The notes under the pieces: model-generated
What the model was told of the DNA's origin: nothing
The model's database searches: none
The model's input: only the letters and a program-made list of their open reading frames with translations
Part shown: positions 54,209-62,381 of the stretch, one piece after another
Numbering within the stretch: position 1 is the first letter of the stretch
Layout: every line of letters starts with the position of its first letter
Program-made: the position numbers and the translations under genes
NCBI RefSeq assembly: GCF_000428945.1
Contig: NZ_AUAX01000003.1
Location: 248,001-312,000, forward strand
Origin: Hamadaea tsunoensis DSM 44101
Lineage (GTDB): Bacteria > Actinomycetota > Actinomycetes > Mycobacteriales > Micromonosporaceae
Length of the DNA stretch: 64,000 bases
Direction: 5' to 3'

Positions 54209-54535
54209 GGCACGGAACGCGCGGAGAACGCTCGATAATGATCAATATGGGGAACAGTCGGCGCGTACCCGTAGTTGTGATCGGGTGACTACCCAGTGCG
54301 CGCGGACATGGTTTCGGGCTACGATGGGTTGGTTGTCGCGGGCTGATCGGGCTCGCGGACACGTGCGGCCCCCGGGGATCACCGCACGGGCGACGGCGTG
54401 AGCCGGCGACCCGCCCTGGTGTGCGGCCGACGTGATTCAGGAGCGCGAAACCACCGCGCTACATACACAGCGCGCCCCAGACAGACGCTTTTCATTTGAG
54501 GCGGGGCGCACCGAGAGAGGGCACCCCACAACTCC
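54209..54535 (+). promoter_or_regulatory. long non-coding leader/promoter region of the DEAD-box helicase
   Basis: The 327 bp between divergent genes hold no convincing ORF. A GCGCCCC/GGGGCGC stem (54472-54478 with 54503-54509) encloses a less GC-rich loop that includes CTTTTCATTTGAGG, and ends 27 nt before the start codon. Long structured leaders are typical of cold-regulated DEAD-box helicase genes. Transcription start and folding are not known. Confidence 0.5.
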
Positions 54536-56128
54536 ATGAGCACCACGTCAACCTTTGCTGATCTGGGCGTCCGCCCGGAGACAGTCGTCGCGCTGACCGA
54601 AATCGGAATCACGCACGCGTTCGCCATTCAGGAGTACGCGCTGCCCATCGCCATGCGTGGCGCCGACCTGATCGGCCAGGCGCCGACGGGTACCGGCAAG
54701 ACGTTCGGGTTCGGCCTGCCCCTCGTGGACCGTGTGCTGAACCCGGAAGAGGGCGGCGACGGCACGCCTCAGGCGCTCGTCGTCGTACCCACCCGCGAGC
54801 TGGGCCTGCAGGTCTCGAAGGACCTCCAGGCGGCCGGCCGGCTGCGCAACATCCGCGTGCTGCCGATCTACGGCGGCGTGGCGTACGAGCCGCAGATCGA
54901 GGCGCTCCGCAAGGGCGTCGAGATCCTGGTGGCCACGCCCGGCCGACTCCTCGACCTCATCAAGCAGAAGCACCTGAAGCTCGACCGGATCAAGGCGATC
55001 GTCCTCGACGAGGCCGACCGCATGCTGGACCTCGGCTTCCTCGACGATGTCGAGAAGATCCTCTCGCTGCTGCCCGAGCAGCGGCAGACCATGCTCTTCT
55101 CGGCCACCATGCCGGACGCGATCGTCACGCTGGCGCGCCGCTTCCTGCACTCCCCGATCACCGTCCACGCGGGACACTCGGAGGAGCCGGGCGTCAGCCC
55201 GCAGACGAAGCAGTTCGTCTACCGCACGCACTCCCTCAACAAGCTGGAGATGCTGGCCCGCATCCTGCAGGCCAAGGACCGCGGCCTCACGATGATCTTC
55301 AGCCGGACCAAGCGCAACTGCGACCGGGTCACCGAGGACCTCGACTTCCGCGGCTTCGCGGCGGCCGCCGTCCACGGCGACCTCAACCAGGGCGCCCGCG
55401 AGCGGGCCCTGCGCGCGTTCCGGGCCGGCAAGATCGACGTCCTGGTCGCCACCGACGTCGCCGCCCGCGGCATCGACATCTCCGGCGTCACGCACGTCGT
55501 CAACTTCGACTGCCCCGAGGACCCCGAGACCTACGTGCACCGCATCGGGCGTACGGGTCGGGCGGGGGCCACCGGCGTCGCGGTGACGTTCGTGGACTGG
55601 GAGGACATGCCGCGTTGGCGCATCATCGACAAGACTCTCGAGATCGGTGAGCCGGAGCCCCGCGAGACCTACCACACCTCCGAGTGGCTCTACACCGACC
55701 TCGACATTCCGACCGACGCCATGTCCACCCTGCCTTCCGCGCAGCGGTCCCGCGAGGGCCTCTCCGCCGAGAAGGAGGAAGACCTCGGCGGCGGTGGCCG
55801 CCGCGGTCGTGGCGCGCCGGCGGCCCGTCCCGCCGCCAAGACCCGCTCCCGCCGACCCGCCGGTACGCGCGAAGCAGCCCCGGTCGTCGCCACGGAGTCC
55901 GCCGAGCCCGCCGAGTCCGACGAGACGGCGACCCGCCAGCGGCGGCGCCGCCGCAACGGCGAAGTGGTCTCGGGCGACCCGACGGTCATCACGTTCTCCG
56001 ACACCGGTGGCCCCGACGGCCCGACCGAGCCCGTCGCCTCCGTCGCGTCCGACGCCGGCGCCGCCAAGCCACGCCGCCGCCGTCGCCGCAGCGGAGCCGG
56101 CCGCAAGCCGGACGCCCCGGAGGCCTGA
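54536..56128 (+). CDS. DEAD-box ATP-dependent RNA helicase (RhlE-like)
   Basis: 530 aa. All core motifs are present: Q motif (HAFAIQEYALP), Walker A APTGTGKT, PTRELGLQ, TPGRLLD, DEAD in VLDEADRMLDLGF, SAT in LFSATM, then TMIFSRTKRNCDRV, DVAARGIDISGV and HRIGRTGRAG. The C-terminal 140 residues are a low-complexity Arg/Ala-rich tail (RQRRRRRNGE, KPRRRRRRSGAGRK) likely to bind RNA. It is similar in setting to M. tuberculosis Rv3211. It acts in RNA unwinding in ribosome assembly or decay, by family knowledge. Confidence 0.95.
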   Translation: MSTTSTFADLGVRPETVVALTEIGITHAFAIQEYALPIAMRGADLIGQAPTGTGKTFGFGLPLVDRVLNPEEGGDGTPQALVVVPTRELGLQVSKDLQAAGRLRNIRVLPIYGGVAYEPQIEALRKGVEILVATPGRLLDLIKQKHLKLDRIKAIVLDEADRMLDLGFLDDVEKILSLLPEQRQTMLFSATMPDAIVTLARRFLHSPITVHAGHSEEPGVSPQTKQFVYRTHSLNKLEMLARILQAKDRGLTMIFSRTKRNCDRVTEDLDFRGFAAAAVHGDLNQGARERALRAFRAGKIDVLVATDVAARGIDISGVTHVVNFDCPEDPETYVHRIGRTGRAGATGVAVTFVDWEDMPRWRIIDKTLEIGEPEPRETYHTSEWLYTDLDIPTDAMSTLPSAQRSREGLSAEKEEDLGGGGRRGRGAPAARPAAKTRSRRPAGTREAAPVVATESAEPAESDETATRQRRRRRNGEVVSGDPTVITFSDTGGPDGPTEPVASVASDAGAAKPRRRRRRSGAGRKPDAPEA

Positions 56129-56139
56129 CGAGCATCGCC

Positions 56140-56175
56140 CGAACGGCGCGACCCCACCCGGGGACGCGCCGTTCG
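56140..56175 (+). terminator. hairpin terminator after the helicase gene
   Basis: A perfect 11-bp stem CGAACGGCGCG/CGCGCCGTTCG (56140-56150 with 56165-56175) with a 14-nt loop, 11 nt after the stop. Confidence 0.85.
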
Positions 56176-56234
56176 ACCATTCCCGGCCGCGTCAACCGCC
56201 CGGGATCGGCGTCCCGTCGTGGGAAGCTGGGCGG

Positions 56235-57263
56235 ATGGAGACCGTGCACACCGTCCTCGTCGCCCTCGCCGAGCGGTACGCCTTCGCCGACCTCGCCGCG
56301 CTGGTCGGCGACGGGGCGGGCGGCACCGGCCTGTCCGTTCATGATGTGGCGCGCATCCAGCAGCTGTGCGCCTTCGGTCAGCGGCTGCTGGATCTGGACG
56401 CCGAGGACTTCGGGGTCGCCGATGCCGCCGCCGGGGCGAACGTCGAGCACCGGATAGCCGACAGTGTGAGCGGTGATCGCGTACCGGAGGAATTGAGGCA
56501 GCGCGCGTTGGAGTGCCGGATGCCCCAGTCCGCCCGGGAACAGGATCGCGGGGCGCTGGCCTCGCTGGTTCCGGCGTACTCGTTGTTGCTGGAGGTCATC
56601 CAGGTGCGGTGGCTGCGCCGGGAGACCAGTGCGCTCGTCGCCGCCGTCCACATCATCAGCGAGTACGCGCCCCTGCTCGTCTGGGAGCGGGTGCTGGGCC
56701 ACGCCGGTGATCCCCTGCGGCTGCCGGAGCAGGTGAACGGCGAGCACAGCCTGTGGGGCGACTTCGAGGGCCGCGAGTGTCCACATACGAAGGCCGAGAA
56801 GTCCGCGGCCCAGCGGGTGCTGCGGGTGGCGCACGAGCCGCCGAGTGGCTGGCGGGCGTACCTGGACCGGCAGCATTCCAACACTTCGCACGCGTTGGGC
56901 GTCTGCGCGGGTGCGTGTCCGCGCCCGTGCTCGGTGCTGACCCGGTGGACCGCGGACGACCGTGAGCTGCTCGGGGTCGGCAGCCGGCTCGCGGCCACGT
57001 TGAACGACTCGTCCCTGGTGAAGCTCCGGCATGCGGCCCCGGTCGGCCACGGCTTCGGGGTGCCTTCGCGCTCGGAGATCATTCAGGCGTGGGAGCGGGG
57101 AAGGGCGAGCCTGGCCCGCCACGCCCCCGCGGTCGCCGAGGAGGACGGCTTTCCGCTGCCGGGCTTCGCCGCCCTGGTCAGCGCCTTCGCCGGCCGGCCT
57201 GTGAAGCCCGCGACCCTGCTCGCGGACACCGCCGAAGCCATCACCCGCGAACTCCTCAAATAG
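56235..57263 (+). CDS. conserved hypothetical helical protein
   Basis: 342 aa from the ATG at 56235. It is mostly alpha-helical (METVHTVLVALAERYAFADLAALV; SLVPAYSLLLEVIQVRWLRRETSALVAAVHIISEYAPLLVWERVLGHAGDP), with a cysteine cluster in the middle (GVCAGACPRPCSVL, about 232-245) that could bind a metal. There is no signal peptide or membrane helix. I do not recognise the family. Location next to the RhlE block suggests an actinobacterial conserved gene. It ends 40 bp before palindrome copy D. Confidence 0.75.
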   Translation: METVHTVLVALAERYAFADLAALVGDGAGGTGLSVHDVARIQQLCAFGQRLLDLDAEDFGVADAAAGANVEHRIADSVSGDRVPEELRQRALECRMPQSAREQDRGALASLVPAYSLLLEVIQVRWLRRETSALVAAVHIISEYAPLLVWERVLGHAGDPLRLPEQVNGEHSLWGDFEGRECPHTKAEKSAAQRVLRVAHEPPSGWRAYLDRQHSNTSHALGVCAGACPRPCSVLTRWTADDRELLGVGSRLAATLNDSSLVKLRHAAPVGHGFGVPSRSEIIQAWERGRASLARHAPAVAEEDGFPLPGFAALVSAFAGRPVKPATLLADTAEAITRELLK

Positions 57264-57300
57264 CCCCCCACGCTCCGCCCCCACCCCCGAGCCCAGCCCC

Positions 57301-57380
57301 AAGATCCCGCTTGGATCAGGGAAATCACCCGAATCTTGGGCCATGATTCGGGTGATTTCCCTGATCCAAACCAGATCAAG
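57301..57380. repeat. long palindromic intergenic element, copy D
   Basis: This is the most complete copy: a perfect 25-bp inverted repeat (57311-57335 with 57345-57369) and a 9-nt centre. Here the internal loop of the other copies is also paired (GGGAAA with TTTCCC). Outer flanks AAGATCCCGC and CCAGATCAAG are imperfect. It lies between convergent genes and runs into a tandem array. Confidence 0.92.
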
Positions 57381-57498
57381 CGCAGCCCCCACCCAGCTCA
57401 AGCGCAGCCCCACCCGGATCAAGCGCAGCCCCACCTGGATCAAGCACAGCCCCACCCAGATCAAGCGCGGCCTCACCCGGATCGAGCGCGGCCCCGCG
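57374..57498. repeat. 21-bp tandem repeat array
   Basis: About six units of a 21-bp sequence (consensus GATCAAGCGCAGCCCCACCC plus one base) run from palindrome D to 2 bp before the copA stop codon. Units diverge slightly (CAGC to CGGC, CAAG to CGAG), the first has an inserted base and the last is short. Because 21 is a multiple of three, the array is open in several frames, giving false ORFs. Confidence 0.88.
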
Positions 57499-57500
57499 GA

Positions 57501-59639
57501 TCAGGGGCGGAAGCGGAAGAGGCGCAGGCTGTTCAGGACGACGAAGATGCTGCTGAAGGCCATCGCCAACCCGGCCAGTACCGGCGTCACCAGTCCGAAC
57601 GCCGCCAGCGGGATCAGCACCACGTTGTACGCGAACGCCCAGAACAGGTTCTGCCGGATGTTGCGCAGCGTCGCCCGTGACAGCCGGATGGCGTCCGCGG
57701 CCGCGGTGAGGTCGCCGCGTACCAGGGTGATGTCGGCCGCCTCGATCGCGGCATCGGTGCCGGTGCCCATGGCGAGGCCGAGGTCCGCCGCCGCCAGCGC
57801 GGCCGCGTCGTTGACGCCGTCGCCGACCATCGCGACCACGCGGCCCTTGTCTCGCAACGATCGCACCGCCGCGACCTTGCCTTCGGGCAGGACGCCGGCG
57901 ATCACGTCCGAGGCCGGGATGCCGACCTCGGCGGCGGCCCGTTCCGCGGGGCCGGTCGCGTCGCCGGTGAGCAGGATCGGGCGTAGTCCCAGACCGCGCA
58001 GCCGTTGTACGGCGGCGGCGGAGGTCGGCTTGACGGTGTCGCCGACGGTCAGCCACTCCGCGAACTCTCCGTCGACCGCCACTCCCACCACGGTCGCGTC
58101 GACAACCGGTGGCTCCACAAAGGATGGATAGGACGCCAGCATTGACGGCCGGCCGACCAAGACCTGGTGACCGTCGACCACGCCCGACGCGCCCAACCCC
58201 GGCAGCGCCTGGAACTCGGTGACCGGCGCGGTTTCGGGGGCCGCCTCGACGATGGCCCGGGCGATGGGGTGTTCGCTGGCTCGTTCGACGCTCGCCGCGT
58301 ACATCAGGATGGTGGGCGAGGGAGAACCGAGCAGCCGCATGGTGCCGGTGGTGACGGTGCCGGTCTTGTCCAGCAGGATCGTGTCGGCGCGGCGGGTGGA
58401 TTCCAGCACCTCGGGCCCGCGGATCAGTACGCCGAGCTGGGCTCCTCGTCCCGTGCCCACGAGCAGCGCGGTGGGGGTCGCGAGGCCGAGGGCGCACGGG
58501 CAGGCCACGATGAGCACGGCGACGGCGGCGGTGAACGCGGCCGTGACGTTGCCGGTGACGGCGACCCACAGGACGAAGGTCAGCACGGCGGCGACGATGA
58601 CGGCCGGGACGAAGACGGCGCTGATCCGGTCGGCGAGCCGCTGGACCGGGGCCTTGCCCGACTGCGCCTCGGTGACCAGCCGCGCCATCTGCGCGAGCTG
58701 GGTGTCCGCGCCGACCCGGGTCGCGCGGACCAGCAGCCGGCCGCCCGCGTTGACGGTCGCGCCGATCACGGTGTCGCCGGGGCCGACCTCGACCGGCACG
58801 CTCTCGCCGGTGAGCAGGCTCGCGTCGACCGCGCTCTGCCCTTCCTCGACGGTGCCGTCGGTCGCGATCTTCTCACCGGGGCGGACCAGGAAGACGTCGC
58901 CGGTCTTCAGGGAGCCGATCGGCACCGGGCGCTCGTGCCCGTCCTCCCACAGGGTCGCCGACTTCGCGCCGAGGTGCAGCAGCGCCCGCAGCGCCGAGCC
59001 CGCCCGCCGCTTCGCGCGGTGCTCGAACCACCGCCCGGCCAGCAGGAACGTCGTCAGCGCCGAGCCCACCTCCAGGTAGAGGTGCGTCTCGGTGGCCGAG
59101 CCCGCGAACAGGTCCAGCGGCATCTTCATGCCCGGCTCGCCCGCGCCGCCGAACACCAGCGCGTACAGGCTCCACAGGTAGGAGGCCGCCACACCGAGGC
59201 TGATCAGCGTGTCCATCGTCGCGGTCGCGTGCCGCGCGTTGAGCAGCGCCGCGCGGTGGAAGGGCCACGCGCCCCACGTCACCACCGGGGTCGCCAAGAT
59301 CAGGACAACCCATTGCCAGTACGCGAACTGCAGCGCCGGAATCATGCTGAGCGCCACGACGGGCACGGTCAGCAGAGTACTCACGACCAGCCGCGTACGC
59401 AGCGGATCGGGCTCCTCGACCGGTTCGAGGGCCGGCGGCGCGGCCGTGTACCCGGTCGCCTCGACGGTCGCGACGAGGTCGTCGACGCTGATGCCCGGCG
59501 CGTACGCGACGTGGGCCGTCTCGGTCGCGTAGTTGACCGACGCGGTGACGCCGTCCATCCGGTTGAGCTTCTTCTCGACGCGGGCTGCGCAGGTGGCGCA
59601 GGTCATCCCGCCGATCGAGAGTTCGATGATCGATTCCAT
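57501..59639 (-). CDS. copA: copper-translocating P1B-type ATPase
   Basis: 712 aa. One N-terminal HMA domain ([17 protein letters not shown]14/C17) is followed by paired helices and the actuator domain ([16 protein letters not shown]). Next come the CPC ion site in [21 protein letters not shown], the phosphorylated Asp in [19 protein letters not shown] of the nucleotide domain and [10 protein letters not shown]. The CPC motif and linkage to csoR/copZ make Cu(I) export the best function. It is the last gene of the csoR operon, 60 bp after the His/Met-rich gene. Confidence 0.95.
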   Translation of the reverse strand: MESIIELSIGGMTCATCAARVEKKLNRMDGVTASVNYATETAHVAYAPGISVDDLVATVEATGYTAAPPALEPVEEPDPLRTRLVVSTLLTVPVVALSMIPALQFAYWQWVVLILATPVVTWGAWPFHRAALLNARHATATMDTLISLGVAASYLWSLYALVFGGAGEPGMKMPLDLFAGSATETHLYLEVGSALTTFLLAGRWFEHRAKRRAGSALRALLHLGAKSATLWEDGHERPVPIGSLKTGDVFLVRPGEKIATDGTVEEGQSAVDASLLTGESVPVEVGPGDTVIGATVNAGGRLLVRATRVGADTQLAQMARLVTEAQSGKAPVQRLADRISAVFVPAVIVAAVLTFVLWVAVTGNVTAAFTAAVAVLIVACPCALGLATPTALLVGTGRGAQLGVLIRGPEVLESTRRADTILLDKTGTVTTGTMRLLGSPSPTILMYAASVERASEHPIARAIVEAAPETAPVTEFQALPGLGASGVVDGHQVLVGRPSMLASYPSFVEPPVVDATVVGVAVDGEFAEWLTVGDTVKPTSAAAVQRLRGLGLRPILLTGDATGPAERAAAEVGIPASDVIAGVLPEGKVAAVRSLRDKGRVVAMVGDGVNDAAALAAADLGLAMGTGTDAAIEAADITLVRGDLTAAADAIRLSRATLRNIRQNLFWAFAYNVVLIPLAAFGLVTPVLAGLAMAFSSIFVVLNSLRLFRFRP

Positions 59640-59699
59640 GGAGTCCTCCCATCCGGCAGGCCCACCATCAGGCGGGCGCGCGGTCGGATGCGACGACGG

Positions 59700-60665
59700 T
59701 CAGTTCCCGATGGTCAAGGTGAACGGTGCGGAGTGCACCTGCCCGTCCACCTGGAAGTCGAAGAACATCCGGTACGTCCCGGTGCTGGGCGCGGTCGCCC
59801 AGAATTTCACCGCGCCACCCGCGAGTGCGGTCTCGGGGTGGGTGTGCAGGTACGCCAGGTCGAGCTGGCGCAGGAAGACGAGGTGGCCGAAGCTGCCGAG
59901 GTAGGGCTGCACGGTCACCGGCGAGCCGTTCTGGTAGACGCGGAACAGCAGCGGTGCCGTCGCGCCGATCTGCGGCGTCCCCTCGTAGGAGACGGTGTAT
60001 CCGTCCACGTCGACCGTGCGCGTCGCGGCCGGCAGAGCCACCGGCTGGTACGCCCCGGCGACGGTGAGGTCGGTGCCGAGCGTGACGGCGGTCATCGCGC
60101 CGGCCGCGCCGATCGCGGTGAAGTCGGCGACCGCCCGGTACATCCCCGGCGCCGCCAGGTTCATCTTGACCGTCCACGTGCCGTCGGGCGCCATGACCGG
60201 GTGCAGGTGCTGGTAGCCGGACAGGTCCCGGCGGGCGACCACGAAGTGCAGCGGCCGGTCGTTGACGACCGCGAAGGTCGTCGTCGGCTTGGCGTCCGGT
60301 CCCGTGATCACGAAGCTGAACGTCTGCTCGCCCTGCGCGTACGCGGTCTGCTTCGGGACCAGCGTGTAGCCGGCCATGCTGATCGAGAGGCCGCCGACCT
60401 CGCTGCCCATCGTGCCCATGTTGGCGTGGGTGTGCGGCATCGACTCGTTGAACGTGGTGCTCACGTTCGGGGTCGTGCCGCTCGGCGACGCGCTGGCACC
60501 GGTCGTCGCCTTGCCGAGCGCGAATCCGGCGATGAGCGCCACGGCGACCCCGCCGACGATCAGGCCCACCCGGGCGTTGCTGGCCGGTGCGGGCCGGGTC
60601 GTGCCGGGCGGAGTCACCCCGGCGGCATCGGTTGCCGCCGGGGAGCCGGTGACCGGCTCAGCCAT
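59700..60665 (-). CDS. membrane-anchored His/Met-containing protein of the copper operon
   Basis: 321 aa. A Pro/Ala-rich cytoplasmic N-terminus and one membrane helix (about 33-52, VGLIVGGVAVALIAGFALG) precede an extracytoplasmic part. That part starts with a His/Met segment (MPHTHANMGTMGSEVGG) and continues as two beta-sandwich repeats. The repeats carry LHFVVARRDLSGYQHLHPVM and LVFLRQLDLAYLHTHPE, that is, recurring HxHP motifs. Position between copZ and copA and the His/Met content suggest an extracytoplasmic copper-binding protein. Similar proteins appear beside copper genes in actinobacteria but have no standard name. Starts 8 bp inside the copZ end. Confidence 0.75.
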   Translation of the reverse strand: MAEPVTGSPAATDAAGVTPPGTTRPAPASNARVGLIVGGVAVALIAGFALGKATTGASASPSGTTPNVSTTFNESMPHTHANMGTMGSEVGGLSISMAGYTLVPKQTAYAQGEQTFSFVITGPDAKPTTTFAVVNDRPLHFVVARRDLSGYQHLHPVMAPDGTWTVKMNLAAPGMYRAVADFTAIGAAGAMTAVTLGTDLTVAGAYQPVALPAATRTVDVDGYTVSYEGTPQIGATAPLLFRVYQNGSPVTVQPYLGSFGHLVFLRQLDLAYLHTHPETALAGGAVKFWATAPSTGTYRMFFDFQVDGQVHSAPFTLTIGN

Positions 60666-60876
60666 CGATACCGGCCAGCTCGTAGCCGGCCTCGTCGACC
60701 GCCGTGCGGACCTCGTCGACCGGCAGCGGGGCGTCGCTGACGACCTTCGCGGTCCCGGCCGGAACGTCCACGTCCACCGTGCGTACGCCGGCCAGCAGCG
60801 TCAGCTCACCGGTGACCGCCTGCGCGCAGTGGCCGCAGGTCATGCCCTTGATCTGGTACGTCGTCTCGACAGACAT
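60658..60876 (-). CDS. copZ: copper chaperone, HMA domain
   Basis: 72 aa single heavy-metal-associated domain, MSVETTYQIKGMTCGHCAQAV with C14 and C17 binding Cu(I), then a typical beta-alpha-beta-beta-alpha-beta pattern (VRTVDVDVPAGTAKVVSD, VDEVRTAVDEAGYEL). GGGAG precedes the ATG at 60876. It delivers copper to CopA or CsoR by family knowledge. It begins 28 bp after csoR. Confidence 0.95.
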   Translation of the reverse strand: MSVETTYQIKGMTCGHCAQAVTGELTLLAGVRTVDVDVPAGTAKVVSDAPLPVDEVRTAVDEAGYELAGIDG

Positions 60877-60904
60877 CGAAAGCTCCCTCGCTCTACGGGA
60901 AAAC

Positions 60905-61219
60905 CTAGCGGACGAGGCGGGCGATGGCGTCGGCCGCCTCCTTGACCTTCGGCTGCGGGTCACCCTCCCGGGCCGCCTGCACGACGCAGTGCCCGAGGTG
61001 CCCTTCCAGAAGGCCGACCGCGACCGCCTGCAGCGCCTTCGTGGCCGCAGAGATCTGAGTCAGCACGTCGATGCAGTACGTGTCCTGCTCCACCATGCGC
61101 TGGATGCCACGCACCTGCCCCTCGACCCGCCGCAACCGGCTGAGCAGCGCGGCCTTGTCCTCGGCGGCGCTGTAGCTGTGCGGGCCGGCGTGGGTGGCAG
61201 GGGCAATTGCTTCTGTCAT
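60905..61219 (-). CDS. csoR: copper-sensing transcriptional repressor CsoR
   Basis: 104 aa, DUF156 fold (LSRLRRVEGQVRGIQRMVEQDTYCIDVLTQISAAT). The Cu(I) ligands C49, H74 and C78 are all present (TYC..., GHLGHC). The ATG at 61219 is chosen because it lies just after a perfect operator; a longer in-frame start at 61285 would begin beyond the operator. First gene of csoR-copZ-(His/Met protein)-copA, so autoregulated. Confidence 0.95.
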   Translation of the reverse strand: MTEAIAPATHAGPHSYSAAEDKAALLSRLRRVEGQVRGIQRMVEQDTYCIDVLTQISAATKALQAVAVGLLEGHLGHCVVQAAREGDPQPKVKEAADAIARLVR

Positions 61220-61229
61220 GCCACCAACT

Positions 61230-61246
61230 ATACCCCCTGGGGGTAT
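61230..61246. promoter_or_regulatory. CsoR operator
   Basis: ATACCCCCTGGGGGTAT has 8-bp arms around a single T, matching the GC-flanked TACCCCnnGGGGTA-type dyad bound by CsoR. It lies 11 bp upstream of csoR, and its last base is the first base of the upstream gene's stop codon complement. The -35/-10 must therefore lie in the 3' end of the methyltransferase gene or overlap the dyad. Confidence 0.9.
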
Positions 61247-62355
61247 CAGCGCAAGAGCTCCGCCAGGTGCGGTGTCACGGGCCACTCCGCGCTCAGCGCC
61301 GCCAGGTCCGCGTCGTCCGATTTTCCGGTACGCACCGCCTTGAGCAGCAGGTTGCGGGGAGTATGGGCCGAGTCGACGAACTCCACGACGTCGACGGCGT
61401 ACCCGCGCCCGCGCAGGATCGCCGAGCGGTACGCGTCGGTCAGCACGTCGGCGAACCGCTCGCGCAGGATGCCCGACCGGGTCAGCGCGCTCGTACGCCC
61501 GCTCGCCCGCAGCTGCCGCGAGAGGTCCTTGTGGCAGCAGGGCGCCGCCAGGATCCAGTGCGCGTCCCAGCCGACCGCCCGGGCGAGCGCCTCATCGGTC
61601 GCGGTGTCGCAGGCGTGCAGGGCCAGCACGAGATCCGCCCCGCCGGGGACCGTCGCGTCCAGGATCGTCCCGGCGACGAACTCCAACCCGGTGAAGCCGA
61701 GCTGGCGGGCCAGGGCGGAGTTGCGGTCGCGCTGGTCCTCGCGTACGTCGACGCCGGTCAGGTGGATCTCGGGGACCCGGTCGCTCAGGTACCGGTACGC
61801 CGCGAACGTCAGGTACGCGTTCCCGCAGCCGAGGTCGACCACGCGCAACGGCGAGGGCAGCTCGGCCGGCAGGGTCGCGTCGAGGGCCCGCAGGAAGGCG
61901 TCCACCTGCCGGCGTTTGCGGGCGTCCCCGCCGATCACGTCGAACAGCGGGTCGCCGGGGTCGATCAGGTGTTCCTTGGCCCGGTCGTGCCCGGCCACGG
62001 TCGCCGGGGCCGCCACGGGTCCGCCGACCGACAGCAGGACCTTGCCCTTCTTGCTGGTCTGCACCTTCACGGTGCGGCCGGCCGTCTCGACGTGCCAGTT
62101 CCGGAAGCCGTCCCCGAGCAGCTCGTCGACCCCGGTCACGGCCTCCTCGCCGAGCGCGAGCGTACGCGTCGTCGGGCGTACACCGTCCTCGAAGACGATC
62201 TGGAGGGCGGGCCCGCGCTTGACCACGACCGGGCGCACGACGGCGCGATGGATTCCCGGGTCGGGCCGGCCGGAGGCCACGGCCCGGAGGAGACCGTCGT
62301 CGAGCAACGCGCCACGCAGCTCGGCGGCGGCCTCTTCCCATGTCACAGCACCCAC
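61246..62355 (-). CDS. class I SAM-dependent methyltransferase (Methyltransf_32-like)
   Basis: 369 aa, GTG start at 62355. The N-terminal half (TWEEAAAELRGALLDDGLLRAVASG ... RTVKVQTSKKGKVLLSVGG) is a substrate-binding region. The C-terminal half has motif I VVDLGCGNAYLTFAAY, motif II LTGVDVREDQRDRNSALARQLG and ADLVLALHACDTATDEALA...APCCHKDL. These Cys/His motifs are typical of the PF13679-like family found in bacteria and eukaryotes. The substrate is unknown. Start 26 bp after pirin, and its stop overlaps the CsoR operator. Confidence 0.87.
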   Translation of the reverse strand: MGAVTWEEAAAELRGALLDDGLLRAVASGRPDPGIHRAVVRPVVVKRGPALQIVFEDGVRPTTRTLALGEEAVTGVDELLGDGFRNWHVETAGRTVKVQTSKKGKVLLSVGGPVAAPATVAGHDRAKEHLIDPGDPLFDVIGGDARKRRQVDAFLRALDATLPAELPSPLRVVDLGCGNAYLTFAAYRYLSDRVPEIHLTGVDVREDQRDRNSALARQLGFTGLEFVAGTILDATVPGGADLVLALHACDTATDEALARAVGWDAHWILAAPCCHKDLSRQLRASGRTSALTRSGILRERFADVLTDAYRSAILRGRGYAVDVVEFVDSAHTPRNLLLKAVRTGKSDDADLAALSAEWPVTPHLAELLR

Positions 62356-62381
62356 ACGGGCCAGCCTATCGCCGCGGCGGA

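Noticed and set aside
57374-57498. CRISPR-like array
   Set aside because: 21-bp units are directly adjacent with no unique spacers, so it is a simple tandem repeat.
57336-57680. Proline/glutamine/aspartate repeat peptides read through the tandem array
   Set aside because: They arise because the 21-bp unit is a multiple of three; they have no ribosome-binding site and overlap the end of copA.
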